Below, in pieces: positions 18,764 through 27,596 of a DNA stretch of 64,000 nucleotides (within the stretch, counting starts at the first letter, position 1; each line of letters begins with the position of its first letter). A program made the translations under genes and the position numbers. The DNA comes from Burkholderiales bacterium. GTDB taxonomy: Bacteria > Pseudomonadota > Gammaproteobacteria > Burkholderiales > Burkholderiaceae_C. Below the pieces are notes generated by a model that was not told the origin of the DNA, made no database searches, and saw only the letters and a program-made list of their open reading frames with translations. The DNA lies in NCBI GenBank assembly GCA_016213205.1, contig JACRAZ010000071.1, positions 32,084 to 96,083 of the forward strand. The letters run 5' to 3'.

Positions 18764-18785
18764 TTCACATACTGAAGAATATGAA
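18764..18785. promoter_or_regulatory. Imperfect palindrome in the divergent promoter region, possible MarR site
   Basis: TTCACATACTGAAGAATATGAA pairs at 8 of 11 positions and is AT-rich in a GC-rich setting. It lies in the 188-base gap (18638-18825) between the divergent hydratase and thiolase operons, 41 bases before the thiolase ATG. The size and symmetry suit a MarR dimer. A second AT-rich stretch near 18663-18676 (GAATTAAATTTTC) probably belongs to the promoter of the minus-strand operon. No clean -35/-10 pair was identified. Confidence 0.4.
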
Positions 18786-18825
18786 CCATCGGCCGAGCAC
18801 CCTGCCCGGCCCCCAGGAGCCCACG

Positions 18826-20031
18826 ATGAACGCCTTCATGCCCTATGGCATCTACTGGTCCACGCCATTCGCCAAGTGGCAGGGCTCGATCGCCCACCTC
18901 ACCGCGGTGCGCCTGGCGGCGGTGGTGGGCAAACAGGCACTGGCCGACCGCAAGGTGCCGCTGGAGCACATCGACCTGGGGCTGCTGGGCCTCACCAACC
19001 CGCAGAAGGGCAGCTTCTACGGCCTGCCCTGGCTCACCGGCATGATGGGCATCGACCGCGTGGCCGGCCCCACGGTGCAGCAGGCCTGCGCCACCAGCGT
19101 GCGCGCGATGCAGATGGCGGCCCAGGAAGTGATGTGCGGTACCGCGCGCTGCGCGCTGCTGGTGATGTGCGACCGGCAGTCCAACGGCCCGGTGGTCTAC
19201 TACCCCGACCCCACCGGCCCCGGCGGCTACGGCATCACCGAGCACTGGGTGCCCGACAACATGGCGCACGACCCCTATGCCGGCAATCCGATGCTGGTGA
19301 CCGGCGAGAACGTGGCCGCGCGCTACGGCATCACCACCGCCGAGCAGCATGCGCTGAAGCTGCACCGCCATGAGCAGTACCAGGCCGCGCTGGCTGACGA
19401 CCGCGCCTTCCAGCGCAGGTACATGGTCGAGGTGCCGATCACCGACGCCAAGTTCCGCAAGCAGACCGGCGTGCTGGCCGCCGACGAAGGCATCTTCCCC
19501 ACCACCGCCGAGGGCCTGGCGCGGCTGAAGCCGGTGAAGGAAGGCGGCACCATCACCTTCGGCGCGCAAACCCACCCGGCCGACGGCAATGCCGGCGCCA
19601 TCATCACCACGCGCGCGCTGGCCCGCGAACTGGCCACCGATGCCGGCATCGAGGTCGAGATCCTCGGCTTCGGCATGGCCCGTGTCGACAAGGGCTACAT
19701 GCCCGCGGCGCCGGCGCCAGCGGCGCTCAATGCGGTGCGCCAGGCCGGCCTCGAGTTCAAGCAGATCGACGCGATCAAGACCCACAACCCCTTCGCGGTG
19801 AACGACATCGCGCTGGCGCGCGACACCGGCTTCGCGTGGGAGAAGATGAACAACTACGGCAGCTCGATCATCTGGGGCCACCCGCAGGGCCCCACCGGGC
19901 TGCGCGGCGTGATCGAGCTGGTCGAGGAACTGGTGCTGCGCGGCGGCGGCATCGGCCTGTTCACCGGCTGCGCCGCCGGCGACACCGGCCTGGCCACCGT
20001 GGTCCGCGTGACCGATGCGCGCGCCCGCTGA
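18826..20031 (+). CDS. Thiolase-family protein
   Basis: A 401-residue thiolase. Candidate catalytic residues are Cys88 in QQACATS, the His of KTHNPFAVND, and Cys382 in TGCAAGDTG. The sequence is divergent from FadA/AtoB. In the proposed pathway it would cleave a 3-keto-3-aryl-propanoyl-CoA into aroyl-CoA and acetyl-CoA, though the second thiolase in the same operon is an alternative. The ATG at 18826 follows CCCAGGAGCCCACG, a good ribosome binding site, so it is preferred over two earlier in-frame ATGs. First gene of the plus-strand operon. Confidence 0.88.
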   Translation: MNAFMPYGIYWSTPFAKWQGSIAHLTAVRLAAVVGKQALADRKVPLEHIDLGLLGLTNPQKGSFYGLPWLTGMMGIDRVAGPTVQQACATSVRAMQMAAQEVMCGTARCALLVMCDRQSNGPVVYYPDPTGPGGYGITEHWVPDNMAHDPYAGNPMLVTGENVAARYGITTAEQHALKLHRHEQYQAALADDRAFQRRYMVEVPITDAKFRKQTGVLAADEGIFPTTAEGLARLKPVKEGGTITFGAQTHPADGNAGAIITTRALARELATDAGIEVEILGFGMARVDKGYMPAAPAPAALNAVRQAGLEFKQIDAIKTHNPFAVNDIALARDTGFAWEKMNNYGSSIIWGHPQGPTGLRGVIELVEELVLRGGGIGLFTGCAAGDTGLATVVRVTDARAR

Positions 20032-20059
20032 ACAACGCTCAAACGAGCTGGAGAACCGC

Positions 20060-21619
20060 ATGAAAGTGATCAGCCCCGACGAGGTCGGCGCACTCATCCA
20101 GGACGACGCCACCATCTTCCTCGGCGGCCTGGCCATCACCAGCCTGCCCGAAGAAGTGCTGCAGGGCCTGGAGCGCAGCTTCCTGGCCAGCGGCCACCCG
20201 CGCAACCTCACCACCTGGGCCTGCGGTGCGGTGGGCAACTCGGGTGAAGCAGGCATGAAGCACTTTGCCCACCCGGGCATGATCAAGCGCGTGATCGCCG
20301 GCCACTTCGGCCAGACCGGCAAGGAGATGATGAAGATGGTCTTCGACGGCGAGGTCGAGGCCTACAACTTCCCGCAGGGCTCGCTCTCGCACCTGACGCG
20401 GCAGATCGCCAACCATTCGCCCGGCGTGCTGACCAAGGTGGGCCTGGGCACCTTCGTCGACCCGCGGCTCGAGGGCGGCAAGATGAACAGCCGCTCCACC
20501 GAAGACCTGGTCAAGCTGGTGCAGTTCGACGGCGAGGAATGGCTGTACTACCCCGCACCGCGCATCGACGTGGCCATCATCCGCGGCACCGTGGCCGACG
20601 AGCGCGGCAACCTCACGCTGGACAAGGAAGGCGTGCTGCTGGAGCAGCTGGCCATTGCGCAGGCCGCCAAGCGCTGGGGCGGCATCGTCATTGCGCAGGT
20701 GGAGCGCATCGTCAAGGCCGGCAGCCTGCACCCCAAGGCGGTGAAGGTGCCCGGCCTGGTGGTGGACTACGTGGTGATCGGCCAGCCCGAGAACCACATG
20801 CAGACCATCACCACCCAGTACAACCCCGCGCTGTGCGGCGACGTGCAGGTGCCCACCGGCAGCCTCACGCCGATGCCGCTGGACGAGCGCAAGGTGATCG
20901 CGCGGCGCGCGGCGCTGGAGATCAAGCCTGGCGCCATCACCAACCTGGGCATCGGCATCCCGGCGGGCATTCCCACCGTGGCGGCCGAGGAAGGCGTGGC
21001 CGACCTGCTGACGCTGTCGATCGAGAGCGGCGTGAACGGCGGCATCCCGGCCCAGGGCGGCGACTTCGGCCTGGCCTACAACGCCGAGAGCATCATCGAA
21101 CAGAGCGCGCAGTTCGATTTCTACGACGGCGGCGGCCTGGACGCCAGCTTCCTGGGTCTGGCGCAGACCGACGTGCACGGCAACGTGAACGTCAGCAAGT
21201 TCAACGGCCGGCCGGTGGGCTGCGGCGGCTTCGTCAACATCACCCGCGCCACCAAGAAGCTGGTGTTCTGCGGCACCTTCACCGCTGGCGGGCTCGATGT
21301 GCAGGTGGGCGATGGCAAGCTCACGATCAAGCAGGACGGCCGCTCGCGCAAGTTCATCGAGCAGGTGGAGCAGGTCACCTTCAATGGCCATGACGCGGCA
21401 CTGCGCCAACAGCAGGTGGTGTTCGTCACCGAACGCGCGGTGTTCCACCTGCGTGAAGACGGGCTGGAACTCACCGAAGTGGCGCCCGGCATCGACATCG
21501 AGCGCGACGTGCTCGCGCACATGGGTTTCAAGCCGATCATCAAGGATGTGAAGACCATGGACCCGGGCATCTTCAGCGAACGCTGGGGCGGCCTGGCGGC
21601 GCTGAAGGACCACGCATGA
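20060..21619 (+). CDS. Acyl-CoA:acetate/3-ketoacid CoA-transferase (family I, fused alpha-beta)
   Basis: A 519-residue single-chain family I CoA-transferase, with the alpha-like half in the first 270 residues and the beta-like half after it. The catalytic glutamate is Glu322 in SIESGVNGG, preceded by the GIGIPAG motif. It resembles E. coli YdiF and propionate CoA-transferase. It could move CoA from acetyl-CoA or aroyl-CoA to a fresh substrate acid, or act on a 3-keto acid further down; the sequence does not decide. ATG at 20060 follows CTGGAGAACCGC. It overlaps the next thiolase by four bases. Confidence 0.9.
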   Translation: MKVISPDEVGALIQDDATIFLGGLAITSLPEEVLQGLERSFLASGHPRNLTTWACGAVGNSGEAGMKHFAHPGMIKRVIAGHFGQTGKEMMKMVFDGEVEAYNFPQGSLSHLTRQIANHSPGVLTKVGLGTFVDPRLEGGKMNSRSTEDLVKLVQFDGEEWLYYPAPRIDVAIIRGTVADERGNLTLDKEGVLLEQLAIAQAAKRWGGIVIAQVERIVKAGSLHPKAVKVPGLVVDYVVIGQPENHMQTITTQYNPALCGDVQVPTGSLTPMPLDERKVIARRAALEIKPGAITNLGIGIPAGIPTVAAEEGVADLLTLSIESGVNGGIPAQGGDFGLAYNAESIIEQSAQFDFYDGGGLDASFLGLAQTDVHGNVNVSKFNGRPVGCGGFVNITRATKKLVFCGTFTAGGLDVQVGDGKLTIKQDGRSRKFIEQVEQVTFNGHDAALRQQQVVFVTERAVFHLREDGLELTEVAPGIDIERDVLAHMGFKPIIKDVKTMDPGIFSERWGGLAALKDHA

Positions 21620-22863
21620 ACACCCTGGGTTTCTCGGCCGCGTTCGACGACATCTGGATCGTCGACGGTGTGCGCACGCCCTTCATCGACTACTGCGGCG
21701 CGCTGGGCGCGATCTCGCCCACGGACCTGGGCATCAAGGTCGCCCGCGCGGCGCTCGAGCGCGCGGGGCTGCAGGGCACCGACATTGGCTCGGTGATCAC
21801 CGGCTCGATGGCCCAGGCCGACTTCGACGCCTTCGTGCTGCCGCGCCACATCGGCCTGTATGCCGGCGTGCCGATCGAAGTGCCGGCGATCCTGGCCGGG
21901 CGAATCTGCGGTACCGGCTTCGAGCTGTTCCGCCAGGCCGCCGACCAGATCACTTTGGGCTATGCCGAGAGCGCGCTGGTGGTGGGCGCCGAATCGATGA
22001 CACGCAACCCGATCGCCGCCTACACCCACCGCACCGGCTTCAAGCTGGGCGCGCCGGTGGCCTTCAAGGACTTCCTCTGGGAAGCGCTGGACGACCCCGC
22101 GGCGCAGGTCTCGATGATCCAGACTGCCGAGAACCTGGCCAAGCAATACGGCATCCAGCGCGAGGAGGTCGATGCCTTCGCGGCCCTGTCGTTTGAGCGT
22201 GCGTTGGCGGCCCAGGCGGCCGGTCGGCTGGCCGAGGAGATCGTGCCGGTGCGCAGCGAAAGCTTCACGCTGCAGGGCTACCAGCCCCGCGGCATCCAGC
22301 TGCCGGGCAAGGTGGCGCAGCTCGAGGCGGACAGCCACCCGCGGCCCAGCCCGATCGAGTCGCTGGCGAAGCTGCGCACGGTTTACCCCGGTGGCGTGCA
22401 GACGGCCGGCAACAGCTCGGCGCTGGTGGATGGGGCCGCAGCGGCGGTGGTGGCCGGTGGCGCGTTCGTGCGGGCACGGGGCAGCCAACCGCTGGCCCGC
22501 CTGCGCGGCGCCGCGGCTGCGGGCGTGCCGCCGGAGATCATGGGCATCGGCCCGGCCCCGGCCATCCGCGCGCTGCTGGCGCGCTGCGGCCTGACGCTGG
22601 CGGACATTGCGCTGGTCGAGATCAACGAGGCCCAGGGCGCGCAGATCGTGGCCTGCGAGCGCGAGCTGGGGCTGGACCGGGATCGGCTCAACGTGAACGG
22701 CGGCGCCATCGCGCTGGGCCATCCGCTGGCAGCCACCGGCGTGCGGCTGACGATCACCGTGGCCAAGGAACTGAAGCGCCGCGGCCAACGCTACGGCATC
22801 AGCGCCGCCTGCGTGGGTGGCGGCCAGGGCATGGCCCTGCTGGTGGAAAACACCGAGGCCTGA
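21616..22863 (+). CDS. Acetyl-CoA acetyltransferase/thiolase
   Basis: A 415-residue thiolase with the complete catalytic set: Cys98 in GRICGTG, His369 in GHPLAATG and Cys399 in ACVGGGQG. It follows the FadA/AtoB pattern more closely than the thiolase at 18826. Its ATG overlaps the CoA-transferase stop (ATGA). In the operon it may perform thiolysis of the aryl beta-keto ester or process acetoacetyl-CoA. It ends the plus-strand operon just before a strong terminator. Confidence 0.92.
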   Translation: MNTLGFSAAFDDIWIVDGVRTPFIDYCGALGAISPTDLGIKVARAALERAGLQGTDIGSVITGSMAQADFDAFVLPRHIGLYAGVPIEVPAILAGRICGTGFELFRQAADQITLGYAESALVVGAESMTRNPIAAYTHRTGFKLGAPVAFKDFLWEALDDPAAQVSMIQTAENLAKQYGIQREEVDAFAALSFERALAAQAAGRLAEEIVPVRSESFTLQGYQPRGIQLPGKVAQLEADSHPRPSPIESLAKLRTVYPGGVQTAGNSSALVDGAAAAVVAGGAFVRARGSQPLARLRGAAAAGVPPEIMGIGPAPAIRALLARCGLTLADIALVEINEAQGAQIVACERELGLDRDRLNVNGGAIALGHPLAATGVRLTITVAKELKRRGQRYGISAACVGGGQGMALLVENTEA

Positions 22864-22894
22864 GCGCAACGCAGGCACGGCAGGCCCACAAAGC

Positions 22895-22931
22895 AAAACC
22901 CCGGTGCCGCAATCTGCTGCACCGGGGTTTT
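22895..22931. terminator. Bidirectional rho-independent terminator
   Basis: AAAACCCCGGTGC and GCACCGGGGTTTT form a perfect 13-bp stem around an 11-base loop, with A-runs on one side and T-runs on the other. It can end the plus-strand thiolase operon and, read on the other strand, the tRNA/gltX-side transcript, 5 bases past the tRNA-Glu 3' end. Confidence 0.9.
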
Positions 22932-22935
22932 CGTT

Positions 22936-23011
22936 TGGCGTCCCCTAGGGGATTCGAACCCCTGTAATCACCGTGAAAGGGTGGTGTCCTAGGCCTCTAG
23001 ACGAAGGGGAC
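22936..23011 (-). tRNA. tRNA-Glu (UUC)
   Basis: A full cloverleaf is readable on the minus strand, with acceptor GTCCCCT/AGGGGAC, the CTTTCAC anticodon loop giving UUC, GTTCGAATC in the T-arm and an encoded CCA end. The sequence is nearly that of E. coli tRNA-Glu. The anticodon stem has one C-A mismatch at its outer pair (27-43). It lies 40 bases after tRNA-Ala and shares the gltX side of the terminator. Confidence 0.95.
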
Positions 23012-23051
23012 TGAAACCTTCACCGACTTGAACAGCGCCACCTTGAAATCT

Positions 23052-23127
<76 letters not shown>

Positions 23128-23167
23128 GATGTGATTCGTGAGCCGCGCTGTTCAAGCGAGTCCATGA

Positions 23168-24601
23168 CTATAGCATAGCTCGAACGTGCTGCAACCGGTC
23201 GAGCACAGTTTCACGGTCGAACAGTGCCAGCACCGCGTCGACGGAGGGCGTCTGCGCACGGCCGCACACCAGCACCCGCACCGGAATCGCCAACTGCGGC
23301 ATCTTGATCTTGTGCTCGGCGATGGTGTCCTTGATCGCCTGCCCGATGGCCGTCTTGTCCCAGTCGATCGCCGCCAGGCGGTCACGCAGGGCCACCAGCG
23401 CCGGGCGCACGGCGTCCGTGAGGTGTGTCGCCAGATCCTGCTCGGCCGGGGTCACCGGCACCTGGAACATCTCCAGCCAATCCGCCAGTTCGACCACCGT
23501 GGTGCAACGGTCCTTGAACAGGGCGCAGCGTGCCGCCATGCGTTCGTCGGCCGAGGCCTGAATGCCACGCGTGGCCAGTTGCGCACGCACCAGATCGGCC
23601 AGCCGTCTGTCATCGGCCTGCTTGATGTACTGCGCATTCACCCAGGCCAGCTTGGCCGGGTCCCATTGCGCCGGGCTGCGGGACAGATGGCTGCCATCGA
23701 ACCAGGCCACCATCTGGTCGCGCGAGAAGATCTCCTCGTCGCCATGGCTCCAGCCCAGCCGGGCCAGGTAGTTCAGCATTGCCTCGGGCAGGTAGCCGGC
23801 TTCCTCGTAGGCCGTGACACTCACGGCACCGCGACGCTTGGAGAGCTTCAGGCCGTCATCGCCCAGGATGATGGGGCAATGCCCGAAGCGCGGCAGCGGC
23901 GCCCCGAGGGCCTGGAAGATGTTGATCTGCCAGGGCGTGTTGTTCACGTGCTCGTCGCCGCGGAAGACGTGGGTGATGCCCATGTCCCAGTCGTCCACCA
24001 CCACCGCGAAGTTGTAGGTCGGCACGCCGAGTGCGTCACCGGCCGCCCCCTCCTGGGGTGGGCGCAGGATGATCAGGTCGTCGATCTCCTGGTTCGCGAT
24101 GCTGATCGGCCCCTTGACCAGGTCGTCCCAGGTCACCACGCCGTCACGCGGGTTGCGAAAGCGCACGACTGGGCGCACGCCCTCAGGAACCGGCGGCAGT
24201 TGCTTGCCGGGCTCGGGCCGCCAGCGGCCGTCGTAGTGGGTCTTCTCGCCACGTTCGCGCTGGGCCTCGCGCATCGTGTCCAGTTCGGTCGGCGTGCAGT
24301 AGCACCGGTAGGCGGTGCCGGCGGCGATCATCTGCTCCACCACGGCCTGGTAACGCGCCAGGCGCTGCATCTGGTAGATCGGGCCCTCGTCGTAGTCCAG
24401 ACCCAGCCACTTCATCGACGCGATGATCTGGTCGACCGAGTCCTGTGTCGACCGCGCGACGTCGGTGTCCTCGATGCGCAGCACGAACTGCCCGCCGTGG
24501 TGGCGCGCGTAGGCCCAGGAGTACAGCGCTGTGCGTGCGGTGCCCAGGTGGAGGAAGCCCGTCGGGGACGGGGCAATGCGGGTGCGGATCGTCTGGCTCA
24601 T
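23168..24601 (-). CDS. gltX: Glutamyl-tRNA synthetase
   Basis: A 477-residue class I aminoacyl-tRNA synthetase that charges tRNA-Glu. Signature motifs are HLGT at 18-21 (HIGH) within [10 protein letters not shown], and KLSKR at 252-256 (KMSKS). RIEDTD and the GDEH segment are also typical. Length matches bacterial GltX (about 470). It lies immediately upstream of tRNA-Ala and of tRNA-Glu, its own substrate, on the same strand. Confidence 0.97.
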   Translation of the reverse strand: MSQTIRTRIAPSPTGFLHLGTARTALYSWAYARHHGGQFVLRIEDTDVARSTQDSVDQIIASMKWLGLDYDEGPIYQMQRLARYQAVVEQMIAAGTAYRCYCTPTELDTMREAQRERGEKTHYDGRWRPEPGKQLPPVPEGVRPVVRFRNPRDGVVTWDDLVKGPISIANQEIDDLIILRPPQEGAAGDALGVPTYNFAVVVDDWDMGITHVFRGDEHVNNTPWQINIFQALGAPLPRFGHCPIILGDDGLKLSKRRGAVSVTAYEEAGYLPEAMLNYLARLGWSHGDEEIFSRDQMVAWFDGSHLSRSPAQWDPAKLAWVNAQYIKQADDRRLADLVRAQLATRGIQASADERMAARCALFKDRCTTVVELADWLEMFQVPVTPAEQDLATHLTDAVRPALVALRDRLAAIDWDKTAIGQAIKDTIAEHKIKMPQLAIPVRVLVCGRAQTPSVDAVLALFDRETVLDRLQHVRAML

Positions 24602-24673
24602 GGTTCGGGTCGGAGTCGGCGCGTTCCGGCGCTCTGCAAGGGTGTTCGGCCGCTGGGTTTGGCGGTGCGGGGC

Positions 24674-26212
24674 TCAGCCTGGCTCGCCGCGGCTTTGCAG
24701 CGTGAGCCGCGTGCGCTGGTCGCCGTCGTCATCGTCCTTGCGTGCTTCGACCCGCTGTTGCTCGATCGCGGCAAAGTCGGCCAGGCTCACATCGCCGGTG
24801 ATGTAGGTGCCATCGAAGCATGAGGCTTCGAAGCCCGCAATCGTGGGGTTCAACTGTTTCACCACGCGCTTCATTGCATCCACGTCCTGGTAGATCAATG
24901 CGTCGGCGCCGATGTACAGGCGTATCTCCTCGACACTGCGGCCATGCGCGATCAGTTCCTCGCGCGTGGGCATGTCGATGCCATAGACGTTGGGGAAGCG
25001 GACAGGCGGCGCCGCCGACGCCATGTACACCTTGCGCGCGCCCGCCTCGCGGGCCATCTGCACGATTTCCTTGCTGGTGGTGCCACGCACGATGGAGTCG
25101 TCCACCAACAGCACGTTGCGGCCCTTGAACTCCTGCGCAATGGCATTGAGCTTCTGGCGCACGCTCTTCTTGCGCACGTGCTGCCCCGGCATGATGAAGG
25201 TGCGGCCCACGTAGCGGTTCTTCACGAAGCCTTCGCGGTAGGGCTTGCCGATCTTCTGCGCGAGCTGCATCGCCGAGGGGCGGCTCGACTCGGGGATCGG
25301 GATCACCACGTCGATGTCGGAGGGCGGCATCGTGTTGATGACCCGCTGCGCGAGTGTCTCGCCGAGGTTCAGCCGCGCCTGGTAGACCGAGATGCCGTCG
25401 ATCACCGAGTCGGGCCGCGCCAGGTAGACGAACTCGAACATGCAGGGGTTCAGCGTCGGCGACTCGGCGCACTGGTGCGCATGCACGGTGCCATCGAGTT
25501 CGATGAAGATCGCCTCGCCCGGCGCAACGTCGCGCAGCACGCGGTGGCCGGTGCCCTCCAGCGCAACGGTTTCGCTGGCCACCATCACTTCGCGCCCTCC
25601 CCCTTCGGAGGCAGGCAACTCGGCCTCGCCCACCACCAGGGGGCGGATGCCGTATGGGTCGCGGAAGGCCAGCAATCCATAACCCGCGATCAGAGCGACC
25701 ACCGCATATGAGCCCCGGATGCGCCGATGCACGGCCCGCACGGCGCGGAACACCAGCTCAGGCGTCAGCGGCAGGTCGCGGCCGGCCAGTTCCATCTCGT
25801 GCGCGAGCACGTTGATCAGCACCTCGGTGTCGCTGCCGGTGTTGATGTGGCGGCGATCGATGTCGAACAGCTCCTTCTTCAATGCATGCGCATTGGTCAG
25901 GTTGCCGTTGTGCACCAGCACGATGCCGTAGGGCGCATTGACGTAGAAGGGCTGCGCCTCCTCCTCGTTGAAGGCATTGCCCGCTGTCGGGTAGCGCACC
26001 TGCCCCAGGCCCACGGTGCCCGGCAGCGCGCGCATGTTGCGGGTTCGGAAGACGTCCTTCACCATGCCACGCGCCTTGTGCATGAAGCACTGCGTGCCCT
26101 GCATCGTGACGATGCCAGCCGCGTCCTGACCGCGGTGCTGCAGCAGCAGCAGCGCGTCGTAGATCAGTTGGTTGACGGGCGAGCGCGAGATGACGCCGAC
26201 GATGCCGCACAT
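24674..26212 (-). CDS. purF: Amidophosphoribosyltransferase
   Basis: A 512-residue enzyme for the first committed step of purine synthesis (PRPP plus glutamine to phosphoribosylamine). Cys2, exposed after removal of Met1 in MCGIVGV, is the glutaminase nucleophile. The PRPP loop [13 protein letters not shown] is at 367-379. Length equals E. coli PurF plus a few residues. It follows cvpA by 33 bases, as in many proteobacteria. Confidence 0.97.
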   Translation of the reverse strand: MCGIVGVISRSPVNQLIYDALLLLQHRGQDAAGIVTMQGTQCFMHKARGMVKDVFRTRNMRALPGTVGLGQVRYPTAGNAFNEEEAQPFYVNAPYGIVLVHNGNLTNAHALKKELFDIDRRHINTGSDTEVLINVLAHEMELAGRDLPLTPELVFRAVRAVHRRIRGSYAVVALIAGYGLLAFRDPYGIRPLVVGEAELPASEGGGREVMVASETVALEGTGHRVLRDVAPGEAIFIELDGTVHAHQCAESPTLNPCMFEFVYLARPDSVIDGISVYQARLNLGETLAQRVINTMPPSDIDVVIPIPESSRPSAMQLAQKIGKPYREGFVKNRYVGRTFIMPGQHVRKKSVRQKLNAIAQEFKGRNVLLVDDSIVRGTTSKEIVQMAREAGARKVYMASAAPPVRFPNVYGIDMPTREELIAHGRSVEEIRLYIGADALIYQDVDAMKRVVKQLNPTIAGFEASCFDGTYITGDVSLADFAAIEQQRVEARKDDDDGDQRTRLTLQSRGEPG

Positions 26213-26245
26213 GGGAGGAACCTGTCTAGGAGCTGATGAAGGGGG

Positions 26246-26743
26246 TTAGGCCGGCAGGTGCCGCGCCACTTCGGGTGGAAGCACCGGCTTGAGGCCCTGC
26301 AGCGCGGTGGCAAGCCAGCCCGCACCGGTGGAAGCAGTCCAGGCCTGCGAACGGGCAGCCGGGGTGAACGCAATCAGCGTGGCAGCCGCCAACAGCACCA
26401 GCACCCCACGCAGCAGGCCGAAACCGCCGCCGAGCGCACGGTCCAGCACCGTCAGCGGCGTGGCGTGTACCAGCAAGCGCACCAGGCGCGCCAGCACCGC
26501 CCACAGCAGCAGCACCGCCACGAAGGTTGCCGCAAACGCCACGCCTTGGTGCAAAGCCGAGCCCGGCGTGCCAATGGGCAGGTGCTGCCCCACCTGGGGC
26601 GAGAAGGCCTGTGCCAGCACGTAGGCCACGAGCCAGCCCACCAACGACATCAGCTCGAACACCAGGCCCCGCCACAGCCCCACGGCGACCGACAGCGCGA
26701 GCACGCCCAGCAGCACCATGTCGACCCAGCCCAGCGTGGCCAT
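26246..26743 (-). CDS. cvpA: CvpA family inner-membrane protein
   Basis: A 165-residue membrane protein with four predicted hydrophobic helices, matching CvpA (colicin V production protein). The first helix begins with the family-typical WVDMVLLG segment, and RALGGGFGLLRG lies before the third. The name comes from E. coli; the true role is unclear, though it is linked with envelope and purF function. It sits 6 bases after the SPOR-protein gene and ahead of purF. Confidence 0.93.
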   Translation of the reverse strand: MATLGWVDMVLLGVLALSVAVGLWRGLVFELMSLVGWLVAYVLAQAFSPQVGQHLPIGTPGSALHQGVAFAATFVAVLLLWAVLARLVRLLVHATPLTVLDRALGGGFGLLRGVLVLLAAATLIAFTPAARSQAWTASTGAGWLATALQGLKPVLPPEVARHLPA

Positions 26744-26749
26744 GGTCGC

Positions 26750-27544
26750 TCACAGCGCGAGGATGGCCGTGGGCAGGCCGGCCGCGCGAATGCGCGCCGC
26801 CGCCTTGTCGGCCTCCTCGCGGGTGGCAAAGGGCCCCACGCGCACGCGGGTGCGCTTGCCGGCATCTGACTCGACCACCTGGGTGTAGGTCTTCATGCCG
26901 AGCTTTTCGACCTTCTGGCGCGCCTCGCGCAGTTTGTCGGCATCCGTGTAGGCGCCCACCTGCACGACGATGCGTCCGATGCTCGCGTCAGACGCCTTGG
27001 GCGCCACCGGCTTGCCCTCCAGCAGCGCCTGGGCGCGCCGGCCATCGTCGGCAGCCGGCGCTGCAGCCCTGGGTGCCGACGCCGCGGCTGCGGCAGCCGG
27101 CTTCGCGGCCGATGCGGCGGTGGCCGGCCTGTTCACGGAGGCCGGTGCCGCCGCCACGCTGGCCGCCGGTGTTGGAGGTGGCACTTCACGGCCCTGCTCC
27201 GTGGCCCGTTCGGTCACGACGGACGAGGCCGCCTGGCTGGCCACCACCTGTGCGGGCAGCGCCCGCGGCGCCGGCGCGGCCGGTGCGGGAACGGCGGGCT
27301 GCATCGGCGGCAGGGCCAGGGGCGGTGCGGACTCCTTGCGCGGAATCTCGATCGGGATGTCCACCGGGATCGGGCGCGGCTGGGTCTCGAACACCAGCGG
27401 GAAGCCCAGTACACCGACGCCGAGCAGCACGGTCGCCCCGATCAGGCGTCGACGCGCCCGTGTGCGGGCCTGGACCACGGCGTCCGGCGTGCCAGCCTCA
27501 CCAGAGGATTCGTCTTGACGCTTGAAGAAGGACAACAATCCCAT
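26750..27544 (-). CDS. SPOR-domain protein (DedD-like)
   Basis: A 264-residue single-pass membrane protein. It has a short cytoplasmic N-terminus (about 33 residues), one transmembrane helix near 35-52, a long Pro/Ala-rich periplasmic linker and a C-terminal SPOR domain from about residue 185 (VVQVGAYTDADKLREARQKV). SPOR domains bind glycan strands stripped of stem peptides at the division septum. The place between folC and cvpA is that of dedD in E. coli and Burkholderiales. Confidence 0.92.
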   Translation of the reverse strand: MGLLSFFKRQDESSGEAGTPDAVVQARTRARRRLIGATVLLGVGVLGFPLVFETQPRPIPVDIPIEIPRKESAPPLALPPMQPAVPAPAAPAPRALPAQVVASQAASSVVTERATEQGREVPPPTPAASVAAAPASVNRPATAASAAKPAAAAAASAPRAAAPAADDGRRAQALLEGKPVAPKASDASIGRIVVQVGAYTDADKLREARQKVEKLGMKTYTQVVESDAGKRTRVRVGPFATREEADKAAARIRAAGLPTAILAL

Positions 27545-27596
27545 GCGAGCCAGATGAGGCCGCAGCGGTGGTGCACGAAGGGACTCGTCGGCGGAC

